DNA from: a virus
IMG/VR virus record: IMGVR_UViG_3300046517_002077
Coordinates: 1-49,453 of that record
Direction: 5' to 3' (one strand)
DNA: 49,453 nt
Below the pieces are notes generated by a model that worked only from the letters and a program-made list of their open reading frames with translations, ran no database searches and had not been told where the DNA came from. Below, one piece after another: positions 13,807-20,860 of the stretch; positions within the stretch are counted from its first letter, which is position 1; each line of letters starts with the position of its first letter. Position numbers and translations under genes: made by a program.

Positions 13807-14364
13807 ATGGCTCGCTTTCGCCTTACTGACAAACACTACATCAACATCGAAGGATGCGATTGGGAGGAGAAGCAAGAACTCCAATCCAAGGTCCGTGGCC
13901 GAGCCAGGCTCCACAAAAAGACCTTCGTCGTCCCTATGTATCTCGATCCAAAGGATCAATCCGACCATAACTATCCCGGTGAAATCATCATCGCTACCGC
14001 AGAAGATCGGCGCTATCCTGACGACTACATCACCGGCCCAGGCTTTATGTGCACCGCCGATATGACTCCCTTGGACGACGAAGCCGAAGAAATGATGGAA
14101 GAATGGAAGGCCAATTACAAAGGCGAACACGCAATCGAATCCCTAACTGGCACTATGTCCGACGACATCCTTACCAAGCTCTCTCGCCAACTCGACGCGA
14201 TGAATCGCTTACAGCCACCAGTTTCGCCTATCACCGCTAGCGAACTCGACGCCTTGAAGTCCGAAAACGCAGAACTCAAGTCCCAAATCAACGCGATTCT
14301 CGAACGCCTTGGAATGCCTACGCCTACGGCCAAATCCAACGAAGTCCCTGCGCGGAGAATCTAG
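13807..14364 (+). CDS. Conserved phage structural protein, 185 aa
   Basis: MARFRLTDKHYINIEGCDWE followed by RKTFVVPMYLDP-like and NYPGEIIIAT stretches. This pattern is familiar from podoviral structural blocks downstream of capsid genes. After residue 100 it becomes helical, with a coiled coil at about 145-170 (ALKSENAELKSQINAILERL). A beta head domain plus coiled coil suggests a fibrous or connector part. AACGCC spacing of 5 nt separates it from the previous gene. Confidence 0.6.
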   Translation: MARFRLTDKHYINIEGCDWEEKQELQSKVRGRARLHKKTFVVPMYLDPKDQSDHNYPGEIIIATAEDRRYPDDYITGPGFMCTADMTPLDDEAEEMMEEWKANYKGEHAIESLTGTMSDDILTKLSRQLDAMNRLQPPVSPITASELDALKSENAELKSQINAILERLGMPTPTAKSNEVPARRI

Positions 14365-14741
14365 TGGACTTAAAAATCTCTCAACTTCCTATCGCATCCT
14401 TACCTCTTGCTGGTACGGAAGTAGTACCTATTGTACAAAGCAGCCAAACTAAACAAATTCAAGTTGCGAATCTTCTATCCGATCCTGATCTAATCGCCAT
14501 TGCTGCTTTGGCTACTACTGGAATCCTTGTACGAACTGCTAGTAACACCTGGGCACTTGAGTCAATCCAAGGCACTGCAAATCAGATCGATATTGTTAAT
14601 GGTGACGGCGTTGCAGGTAATCCAGTAGTTTCTCTTAATGCCACAGTTCTAGCCCAGTTGGCTGGAACAATTGCCGTCGCTAATGCTGCCTATATCTACG
14701 CCAGTGGATTCAACCACGCTAACGCCGGAGGGCTAGTCTAA
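14364..14741 (+). CDS. Tail fibre-like protein, 125 aa
   Basis: GTG start overlapping the previous stop. MDLKISQLPIASLPLAGTE and VVPIVQSSQTKQIQV form the repeating N-terminal motif common to many phage fibre proteins. ESIQGTANQIDIVNGDGVAG with VVSLNATV is a frequent fibre shaft repeat. Short for a fibre, so perhaps one subunit of a stack that the downstream genes complete. Confidence 0.65.
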   Translation: MDLKISQLPIASLPLAGTEVVPIVQSSQTKQIQVANLLSDPDLIAIAALATTGILVRTASNTWALESIQGTANQIDIVNGDGVAGNPVVSLNATVLAQLAGTIAVANAAYIYASGFNHANAGGLV

Positions 14742-15166
14742 TGACTGTTACTGCAACGCCGGTGTTTCCGCAGGCACCAAAGAGCTACAAAATACAAATT
14801 CTTCCTGCCGATGCCTCGGGGCTAAAAACCATTGCTACTGGCGGGACCAATGGAACTAAAATCAACGCTATAGTTGTGACCTCTTCTGACACCGTTGCAC
14901 GTAACGTCACCTGGGGTATCACTACTGGCGGTGTATTCTTTCCTCTTGGCACAATCTCTATCCCTATCACCGCTGGACAAGTCGATCTAACCAATGTTGC
15001 AGTTAATCTCCTTGATATCTCCAAAACACCAGGCCTACCCATTGACGCTGATAGCAATCCCTACATCTTTCTCTCCAGTGCTAGCGACACTTTACAAATC
15101 AAATCCCTGACTACCGTCACAGCCGCTAAAGAAATCGACATAACAGCCTTCGGGGCAGATTTCTAA
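14741..15166 (+). CDS. Structural protein, 141 aa
   Basis: TAATG-coupled to the previous gene. Beta-rich: YKIQILPADASGLKTI, KINAIVVTSSDTVARNVTWG, then ITAGQVDLTNVAVNLL and DTLQIKSLTTVTAAKEID. The pattern resembles phage decoration or baseplate jellyrolls that carry an N-TWG strand. No certain family. Confidence 0.55.
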   Translation: MTVTATPVFPQAPKSYKIQILPADASGLKTIATGGTNGTKINAIVVTSSDTVARNVTWGITTGGVFFPLGTISIPITAGQVDLTNVAVNLLDISKTPGLPIDADSNPYIFLSSASDTLQIKSLTTVTAAKEIDITAFGADF

Positions 15167-15672
15167 TGTTTATCAATCCAGGATCGCGAATTCGTCTAAA
15201 TCCCAACCCCGGTCGGTTCCAGATTGATCCCTGGAGCGTGATGGGGCAAACTACTATTAACCACGGCGTAAGCATTGATAATCCCACGCCCAATGCCCAA
15301 GGCATGGTTGGAGAAATCGCTACACTTCCCTACACTGTCCCTGTTGGCAAAGTTCTTCTTATTAACTCTATGTACATGGAAGGCAACTGGACTTCTGCTG
15401 GCCCAAGCAACTCTGGAACCGATGTGCATAATTCTGGCGTTCAGGCCGTGTGGCTTGGAGCGTCGGTTGTAACAAACTCTCAGTTCATTGTATCCAATGC
15501 CGCTGTAAACGCCTCCAACCAACTCGATGGAATCCGTTGTTATATCCCGGCAGGTAAAATCGTCAATGTTCGAATCACAAGTTCCTTGTTAACTGTCGAT
15601 GGCTGGGTCACCGGTTGGGGAGTCTTTGGCTATCTTCTATCGCCTAACGCAGTTCCGCTCTTTGGAATCTAA
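15166..15672 (+). CDS. Structural protein, 168 aa
   Basis: Starts MFINPGSRIRLNPNPGRFQI. A beta sandwich seems likely from LPYTVPVGKVLLINSMYMEG, VVTNSQFIVSNAAVN and IPAGKIVNVRITSSL. Such 'vGK..li..i' strands occur in phage fibre-associated and head decoration proteins. It overlaps the previous stop. Function inferred only from position. Confidence 0.55.
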   Translation: MFINPGSRIRLNPNPGRFQIDPWSVMGQTTINHGVSIDNPTPNAQGMVGEIATLPYTVPVGKVLLINSMYMEGNWTSAGPSNSGTDVHNSGVQAVWLGASVVTNSQFIVSNAAVNASNQLDGIRCYIPAGKIVNVRITSSLLTVDGWVTGWGVFGYLLSPNAVPLFGI

Positions 15673-15676
15673 ATGA

Positions 15677-16186
15677 ATGTCCGGTTTTCTTCTTACTGTC
15701 GAAGGCTCAAGGCTCTTACAAGAAGACGGCTCAAGTATCCTATTGGATCTAAACGAGAGTGCTCTAATGGACGATCTTGATCAAGGCGGAAATGTACTTC
15801 AACGGACCAAAATCTATCTAGGCCCTAGCCTAGGCTGGGTTGAAGGATATATTAACCCTGCGCGATTTATTACCGCAGGAGGGCCTACGGATTTAGTCAA
15901 TGGGGATTGTGTTATATTCGTCAATATCGCAGCTACAGTTACTCTAAACCTTCCTGACATTAATCAAGTTTTGAAACAATTTCCTCAACGATCTCAAATC
16001 GGAACCTTTGGCGAATATTATTTTATCAAAGACTTTGGGGGCAATGCAGCTGCGTTCAATATCACTATTCATCCCTTTGCCGGGCAAAAAATCGACGGAC
16101 TTGCAACAGACTTTATTATAGGTCAAAATCGCCAACTTCTTCGACTCTATCCTCTGGCAGATGCAACAGGATGGGCTTCGCTATGA
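15677..16186 (+). CDS. Structural protein, 169 aa
   Basis: Starts MSGFLLTVEGSRLLQEDGSS. A beta-rich C-terminal half has ATVTLNLPDINQV, YYFIKDFGGNAAAFNITIHP and IDGLATDFIIGQNRQLLRLYP, a pattern common in phage fibre and stalk proteins that end in a small beta domain. It overlaps the tailspike start by ATGA, so the two are coupled and possibly assemble together. Confidence 0.55.
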   Translation: MSGFLLTVEGSRLLQEDGSSILLDLNESALMDDLDQGGNVLQRTKIYLGPSLGWVEGYINPARFITAGGPTDLVNGDCVIFVNIAATVTLNLPDINQVLKQFPQRSQIGTFGEYYFIKDFGGNAAAFNITIHPFAGQKIDGLATDFIIGQNRQLLRLYPLADATGWASL

Positions 16187-18432
16187 AAAAACTCCTCGCA
16201 CTTCTTGCCCTTCTTGCGTCCTTCCCTGCTCTTGGCCAAGATATAACCAACCACTCCGTTGCTGTAGGCGGAGGTCCAGGCTTTAGCGGCTTCCGCTCCG
16301 TAGGACCTTGTGCTAGCGGCCAAACTACTGTCTGGGGAAGTTCATCCGCTGATCCTACCTGCGGCTCGCCTACTGGCGTTGGTATCGCGCTAAAATCCTT
16401 TGGCGCAGTTGCAGATGCTTTACAAGTCGTCAAGACCGCTAGCATTGCCTCAGGTACAGGAGCCCTAACTGTAACCACTGCTACTTTCGCCTCAACCGAT
16501 TGCCAAGGCGGAACCGGCTGTACCGGTACTGGCGGCAACAAAGCTATTCAAATCTATGGCGCTGGTGCTGCCGGAGCCCCTTATGTAGGGACTATCACAG
16601 CCTTCTCTTCCTCCACCGCTATAACCGTTTCTCCTAACGCAGGTACAACTCTATCTTCCGTTTCTACCACCATCACTTATGGCACTGATAACGCGACTAC
16701 AATGCAGAGTTGGATGAATTCCTGCTCCGTAGCCGATCGCGTTTGTTTTATCGACGGAGGCAACTACGCCTTTGCGTCAACGATAACTATGACTAGCGCA
16801 ACTGGAGACTTTCATGTCGAAGGTGAAGGTCGCCAGCAAAGTGTGCTCTACCCGTTGCATATGGGTAATGCTTTTACTGTTACAACTAACCTCCCATTCA
16901 AATTACATCACTTTGGAGTCTTCGCTTCGCAAGCCGCAGGCACTACTGGCACGCTCTTTAGCATGGATGGCAATGCCGGCCAAAACTATGGAAGCGTTAT
17001 TGATGATGTTTATTTTAGTGGAGGTAATACTACCCTAACTTGTGGTACATGTTCGCTATTAACAATCGCTAACAGTAATCTAATCAATTCGATTAATAAT
17101 GGAATTGTTCTCGGTAACTCCTTCTCCCCACTTTCTGGCATTTATAACATCTCCAATACTAACTTCGGTCTAACTCAAACCGCTTCGGTTCGACAGGTTT
17201 GTATTACGATCCAAAGCGGGGGAAATGTTCAGCTTGTTAACAATAACATCCATTTTTGTAACACAGGATTAAACATTCAACCAAATCAATCTGGTGTCTT
17301 TGGAAATATCTATATTACTAACAATGTTTTTGAGCAAAATGACAATAATGGAATCACCTTTAACAAAGGTAGTGCTAGTGTAATTCAAACCATCGGCATC
17401 TCTAATAACGAATTTGGTGGCGGAACTCCCAATGGAATTATCATTGGTCAAGATGCCAACACGGCCTATATTGAAGATTTAACAATCACTGGCAACGTAT
17501 TTTATCCTAACGGAAGCGTTGGCCTAACTATCTCCAACGCAGCCAATCTTGGCGGTGTGAGTGTTACTGGTAACGTCTTCGCTACGGGTGGAGGTACAAC
17601 TACTGGTATTAATATCACCGGCAATGCTGTCATTGGCACTGCATCTAATAACTCCTTTCGTGGAATCACTACTCCAGTTTCCAACGCTTCTGCGACTTTC
17701 GTACTAGAACCCACAAGCGTCCCTGCGCCGCTGTCCCTGAGCAATACTACCGGCGCAGTCACTTGGTCTGGTATGACTTCCAATGGAATCCTTGTAGCCT
17801 CTTCTACCACTGCCGTTGTTACTAATCGCTGTACAATGGATAGCGGGCAGAACTTCGCCTGTGCCTCCGCCTCTTCCTTCAATCCATTTTTCACCCTTAC
17901 CAATTCCACCGCCGACACTGGCGCGGCCCAATATGTTTTTCAAAAAAATCGTACTGGGGGCAACACAAACTCCGGTGATCTTCTCGGCGCATTCTTTTTC
18001 AAAGGCTTTGCTAACGCTGCACAGCAAAACTCTGCGCAGTTCTCGGCATCTCAAACTGCCGCTTCGAGCGGCAGTAATATCCCGACCAAGATTGAGCTCG
18101 CAACTAGCAACACTGCCGGTCAAGCTAACCAAATTATGCGGCTTGACCAAGCCGGCCATGTTAACTTTACAACCAGTGCTGTGCCTACTGCGAGTGCCTG
18201 TGCTGGCTTTGCTCTTACCTCCGGTTCCAGTGATGTCGCAGGTAGAGTCACCTACACCAGCGCTACGACTTGTAATATCAGCTTCGGGACTGCTTATACC
18301 ACTGCACCTTTCTGCCAAGTAACTCCTGGCAGTGCTGCCTCGACTACCTTCATAACCACCAGTACGACAGTGCTGTCGATAACCTTCGGCACTGCTCAAA
18401 CTGCATTCTTCTACCAATGCTTTGGAGCATAA
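16183..18432 (+). CDS. Tailspike with right-handed beta-helix, 749 aa
   Basis: The ATG at 16183 gives MKKLLALLALLASFPALGQ, a signal-peptide-like start; an ATG at 16171 is in frame but poorly placed. KSFGAVADA (about 71-79) is the usual entry to a pectate-lyase-like beta-helix. Asn-rich coils follow up to about 510 (NIYITNNVFEQNDNNGITF). The last 75 residues repeat the domain seen in the 148-aa protein. Likely receptor-binding or polysaccharide-degrading spike. A signal peptide on a spike is unusual. Confidence 0.78.
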   Translation: MKKLLALLALLASFPALGQDITNHSVAVGGGPGFSGFRSVGPCASGQTTVWGSSSADPTCGSPTGVGIALKSFGAVADALQVVKTASIASGTGALTVTTATFASTDCQGGTGCTGTGGNKAIQIYGAGAAGAPYVGTITAFSSSTAITVSPNAGTTLSSVSTTITYGTDNATTMQSWMNSCSVADRVCFIDGGNYAFASTITMTSATGDFHVEGEGRQQSVLYPLHMGNAFTVTTNLPFKLHHFGVFASQAAGTTGTLFSMDGNAGQNYGSVIDDVYFSGGNTTLTCGTCSLLTIANSNLINSINNGIVLGNSFSPLSGIYNISNTNFGLTQTASVRQVCITIQSGGNVQLVNNNIHFCNTGLNIQPNQSGVFGNIYITNNVFEQNDNNGITFNKGSASVIQTIGISNNEFGGGTPNGIIIGQDANTAYIEDLTITGNVFYPNGSVGLTISNAANLGGVSVTGNVFATGGGTTTGINITGNAVIGTASNNSFRGITTPVSNASATFVLEPTSVPAPLSLSNTTGAVTWSGMTSNGILVASSTTAVVTNRCTMDSGQNFACASASSFNPFFTLTNSTADTGAAQYVFQKNRTGGNTNSGDLLGAFFFKGFANAAQQNSAQFSASQTAASSGSNIPTKIELATSNTAGQANQIMRLDQAGHVNFTTSAVPTASACAGFALTSGSSDVAGRVTYTSATTCNISFGTAYTTAPFCQVTPGSAASTTFITTSTTVLSITFGTAQTAFFYQCFGA

Positions 18433-18435
18433 ACC

Positions 18436-18588
18436 ATGCCTTCAAAATCCGCAAAGCACGCCCGCACAATGGCCGCCGCAGCCCATGATCCGAAGTTCGC
18501 GAAGAAAATCGGTATCCCACCGAAGGTTGCGAAAGAATTCAACAAAGCCGATACCGGCACTGGTATTCGTAAAAAGAAATCTAAGTGA
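18436..18588 (+). CDS. Small basic protein, 50 aa
   Basis: MPSKSAKHARTMAAAAHDPK continuing FAKKIGIPPKVAKEFNKAD. Short 'KS..H.R.MAA.AHDP.FAKK.GIP..V..EF..AD' proteins are common in podovirus structural regions, from memory. Strongly basic; probably DNA- or head-associated. Its end overlaps the next start by GTGA. Confidence 0.7.
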   Translation: MPSKSAKHARTMAAAAHDPKFAKKIGIPPKVAKEFNKADTGTGIRKKKSK

Positions 18589-18782
18589 CTGTCACTGAAG
18601 AGGCCGCTGCTAAATTATGGTGTCCACTACAGCGTTCAGAAAGTACCCAGGATACCGGTAATAGACCTTCGCAGGAGCCAAATAAAAGCTTCTGCCTTGG
18701 TTCCAAGTGTATGTTATGGCAATGGAAAAAGAATTCCACGACTCTAGGCCACTGTGGAATATCTAATGAAGAGGTACAATAG
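18585..18782 (+). CDS. Cys-rich small protein, 65 aa
   Basis: GTG start overlapping the previous stop. Four Cys in the pattern WCPLQR, then CLGSKCMLWQW, then GHCGI, suggesting a zinc-binding mini-domain. Similar 'C-x-x-x-x-CM-W-W...GxCG' peptides occur in many phages, function unknown. Likely translationally coupled. Confidence 0.6.
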   Translation: MTVTEEAAAKLWCPLQRSESTQDTGNRPSQEPNKSFCLGSKCMLWQWKKNSTTLGHCGISNEEVQ

Positions 18783-18953
18783 ATGACCAAAGTCGAACTC
18801 GCAGACTACCTCGCCAATCTTTCCACCCTAATCGACTTCCATGAAGACTTCGGCGGGCCACGAAACAAATGGGTTCTCGCCGAATACAATGTCCGCAATG
18901 AGGAATTCATCCAAATGCTAAAGGACGAACACGATGAAACAAGGAAGAGCTAG
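18783..18953 (+). CDS. Hypothetical protein, 56 aa
   Basis: Starts MTKVELADYLANLSTLIDFH at the base after the previous stop. It is helical and acidic and ends KDEHDETRKS. Its 3' end overlaps the next gene by 20 nt. No family recognised. Confidence 0.55.
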   Translation: MTKVELADYLANLSTLIDFHEDFGGPRNKWVLAEYNVRNEEFIQMLKDEHDETRKS

Positions 18954-19176
18954 CGTTAGCAACCAAACCGGCGCCAAGGTCGAACCCAAGCCTCGCATCG
19001 TCAGCCCTTGCGCCGCTGACCAACTTGGCAACCACCTTGGCAATCCCCAAGCCGTCGAGAAGCTCTATGGTGGCATGGGCTACAAGCAAGTAGGCTCCGC
19101 GACCCTTGGCAAAGGCAACCAAGGTCCTGGTGCACATCGCACTGTTCACAAATCCGGCTCACAGAAGAGGAACTAA
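18934..19176 (+). CDS. Gly-rich small protein, first of three related, 80 aa
   Basis: Starts MKQGRASVSNQTGAK. The middle has NPQAVEKLYGGMGYKQVG and the end NQGPGAHRTVHKSGSQ. The segment P-G-A-H-x-T-V resembles SPGALNTSVFGDG and APGLHGTVYRRGG in the two genes that follow at 19332 and 19558, suggesting tandem duplication. Probably disordered; may be a minor virion protein. Confidence 0.6.
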   Translation: MKQGRASVSNQTGAKVEPKPRIVSPCAADQLGNHLGNPQAVEKLYGGMGYKQVGSATLGKGNQGPGAHRTVHKSGSQKRN

Positions 19177-19177
19177 A

Positions 19178-19339
19178 ATGGATTGGGAAACTATCAAGCA
19201 CCTGCTCGAAATTGCTGAACTCTCGCGCGGCCATCCGCAGTTGAAAGCTATCCATGACGCAGCTTTGCTGGAACTTGCCCAACATGCAGCGCCAGCTGAA
19301 GGTACCGAAATCGATGATGAGGAACCTACTGATGAGTAA
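19178..19339 (+). CDS. Small acidic helical protein, 53 aa
   Basis: Starts MDWETIKHLLEIAELSRG, with AGAGG 7 nt upstream of 19178. Helix-rich, with an acidic tail EIDDEEPTDE. Its end overlaps the next gene by 8 nt. Function unknown. Confidence 0.6.
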   Translation: MDWETIKHLLEIAELSRGHPQLKAIHDAALLELAQHAAPAEGTEIDDEEPTDE

Positions 19340-19568
19340 AGATGGTGGCGAAGTCCCTACCAGGACTGACTTCCATTACGCCACGCCTCGGGGCCCAAAG
19401 AATATGGGCTCTGGGGTAGGCTCAATGGCGGATGTCTACAAAGTCGGTAGCCAAGGCCCAGTGCCTTGCGATAACTCCGAATCCGGTTCCCCTGGCGCTC
19501 TTAACACCAGCGTCTTCGGCGATGGTTTTGACCAAGACGATGTGGGAGGAAAAGACAGTGAAGGGTAA
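19332..19568 (+). CDS. Gly-rich small protein, second of three related, 78 aa
   Basis: Starts MSKDGGEVPTRTDFHYATP at 19332. Contains GSMADVYKVGSQGP and SPGALNTSVFGDGFDQDD. Related in layout to 18934-19176 and 19558-19782. Low-complexity and acidic at its end. Overlaps both neighbours, so translation is likely coupled. Confidence 0.55.
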   Translation: MSKDGGEVPTRTDFHYATPRGPKNMGSGVGSMADVYKVGSQGPVPCDNSESGSPGALNTSVFGDGFDQDDVGGKDSEG

Positions 19569-19782
19569 AGCCTCCGGCGGAGGAGTAAAATCCGCTCGTG
19601 ATGTTCACAACTACTGTCCTCCTCAGGGGCCTACCACTATCGACAATCCCAAGGCCCCTGGGCTTCATGGAACCGTATATCGCCGTGGAGGGCAAGGCCA
19701 AGTAGGCTTTAAAGGCCGCGAAGGTGGCTCTGCCGGTCTCCATGGAATGAATCATGGCAAAGGTGTAAACCGTCGTGGTTGA
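19558..19782 (+). CDS. Gly-rich small protein, third of three related, 74 aa
   Basis: GTG start at 19558 with GGGAGG about 9 nt upstream. Contains ARDVHNYCPPQGP and NPKAPGLHGTVYRRGGQ, then GREGGSAGLHGMNHG. Basic and Gly-rich, unlike its acidic neighbour. The stop overlaps the GTG start of the tail adaptor gene. Confidence 0.55.
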   Translation: MKGKASGGGVKSARDVHNYCPPQGPTTIDNPKAPGLHGTVYRRGGQGQVGFKGREGGSAGLHGMNHGKGVNRRG

Positions 19783-20854
19783 TCTTGTCTCTATCACTAA
19801 TCGCGCACTCCAAGCCGTTGGAACTCGCACCAACGTGACCCAGGCGGAGTTAACCAACAACTCCTCCAACGAGGCCATTCAAACGAATCTTGTTATCACA
19901 AAGATTCGCGATGAAATGCTTCGCAAAGCTCCTTGGAACTGCGCTAAAAACTTCGTCAACCTAACCTTTATCACCTCTGCTCCGGGCACACCAGAGAATC
20001 CCACTGCCAGTGGTTTAACCTGGCAGAAAGGGATTCCTGCCCCGCCTTGGGCCTACGAATATCAATTCCCTACCGATTGCATCCGCCCTTGCTGGGTCGT
20101 CCCGCAATTCGCTACTGGTTTTGGTGGAGGTGTCCCTATTACAACTGCGGTCACTGGCGGTGTTCCTTCCTTCTGGAACGGCCCTCCGGTTAAGTTTATA
20201 GTCGAAGTCGATCAATTCTTCTCTGCAACCGCTGTTGCAGTCGCAGTCGGAGGCACAGGCCATGCAGCTGGAGATGTTCTCACGTTGGCCGCTCCAGCCT
20301 CGGGACTTGGCGCACCTGCACAAATACTGGTCAATACCGTCGCAGCTGGTGTCATCACAGCAGCGTCGCTTGTCACAAGTATCTTTGACGAAGTCACAGC
20401 AGGAAGTTACTTCTCTATTCCTTCCAATCCCATTGCACAGGCCAGTTCAACTGGAATTGGAATTGGGGCCACCTTTAATCTAACCTTCGCCTCGCCTCCG
20501 GCTCAAGTTGACCAACGGGTTATTTTAACCAACCAACAATCGCCAATTCTTGCCTATGTAAAACGAGTCACTAACCCCAACGTAATGGACGAAGACTTTA
20601 TCGAAGCTTGGGTTCAAGCCTTAGGCGCTACGCTTTGCCCAAACATTAATGGCGACAAGGGTTTAATGCAGCTTGCGATTAACAAAGCCAATGCCAAAAT
20701 TATGGAGGCTCGCAAGAACGATGGTAACGAAGGTCTTACTGTCAACGACGTTACACCAGATTGGCTTAGGGCTCGCGGTATCGCCTATCCTACTTGGGAA
20801 TACTCGCCGAACGTCCAATTCGATTGGGGTCCCCTATTTACTCCTTATGGTTGA
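19775..20854 (+). CDS. Tail-tube adaptor (T7 gp11-like), 359 aa
   Basis: GTG start at 19775. N-terminus SITNRALQAVGTRTNVTQ, then ITKIRDEMLRKAPWNCAKN, is the classic tail tubular A pattern. The C-terminus YVKRVTNPNVMDEDFIEAWV with LGATLCPNINGDKG is also family-typical. Residues about 130-235 form a Gly/Ala-rich beta insertion (AVAVGGTGHAAGDVLTLA), perhaps a decoration domain. It connects the portal to the nozzle. Confidence 0.85.
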   Translation: MVDLVSITNRALQAVGTRTNVTQAELTNNSSNEAIQTNLVITKIRDEMLRKAPWNCAKNFVNLTFITSAPGTPENPTASGLTWQKGIPAPPWAYEYQFPTDCIRPCWVVPQFATGFGGGVPITTAVTGGVPSFWNGPPVKFIVEVDQFFSATAVAVAVGGTGHAAGDVLTLAAPASGLGAPAQILVNTVAAGVITAASLVTSIFDEVTAGSYFSIPSNPIAQASSTGIGIGATFNLTFASPPAQVDQRVILTNQQSPILAYVKRVTNPNVMDEDFIEAWVQALGATLCPNINGDKGLMQLAINKANAKIMEARKNDGNEGLTVNDVTPDWLRARGIAYPTWEYSPNVQFDWGPLFTPYG

Positions 20855-20860
20855 TCTCCT

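Noticed and set aside
17704-18417. Leftward 237-codon open frame
   Set aside because: Antisense to the tailspike. Low-complexity Ser/Arg/Gly product typical of a shadow frame.
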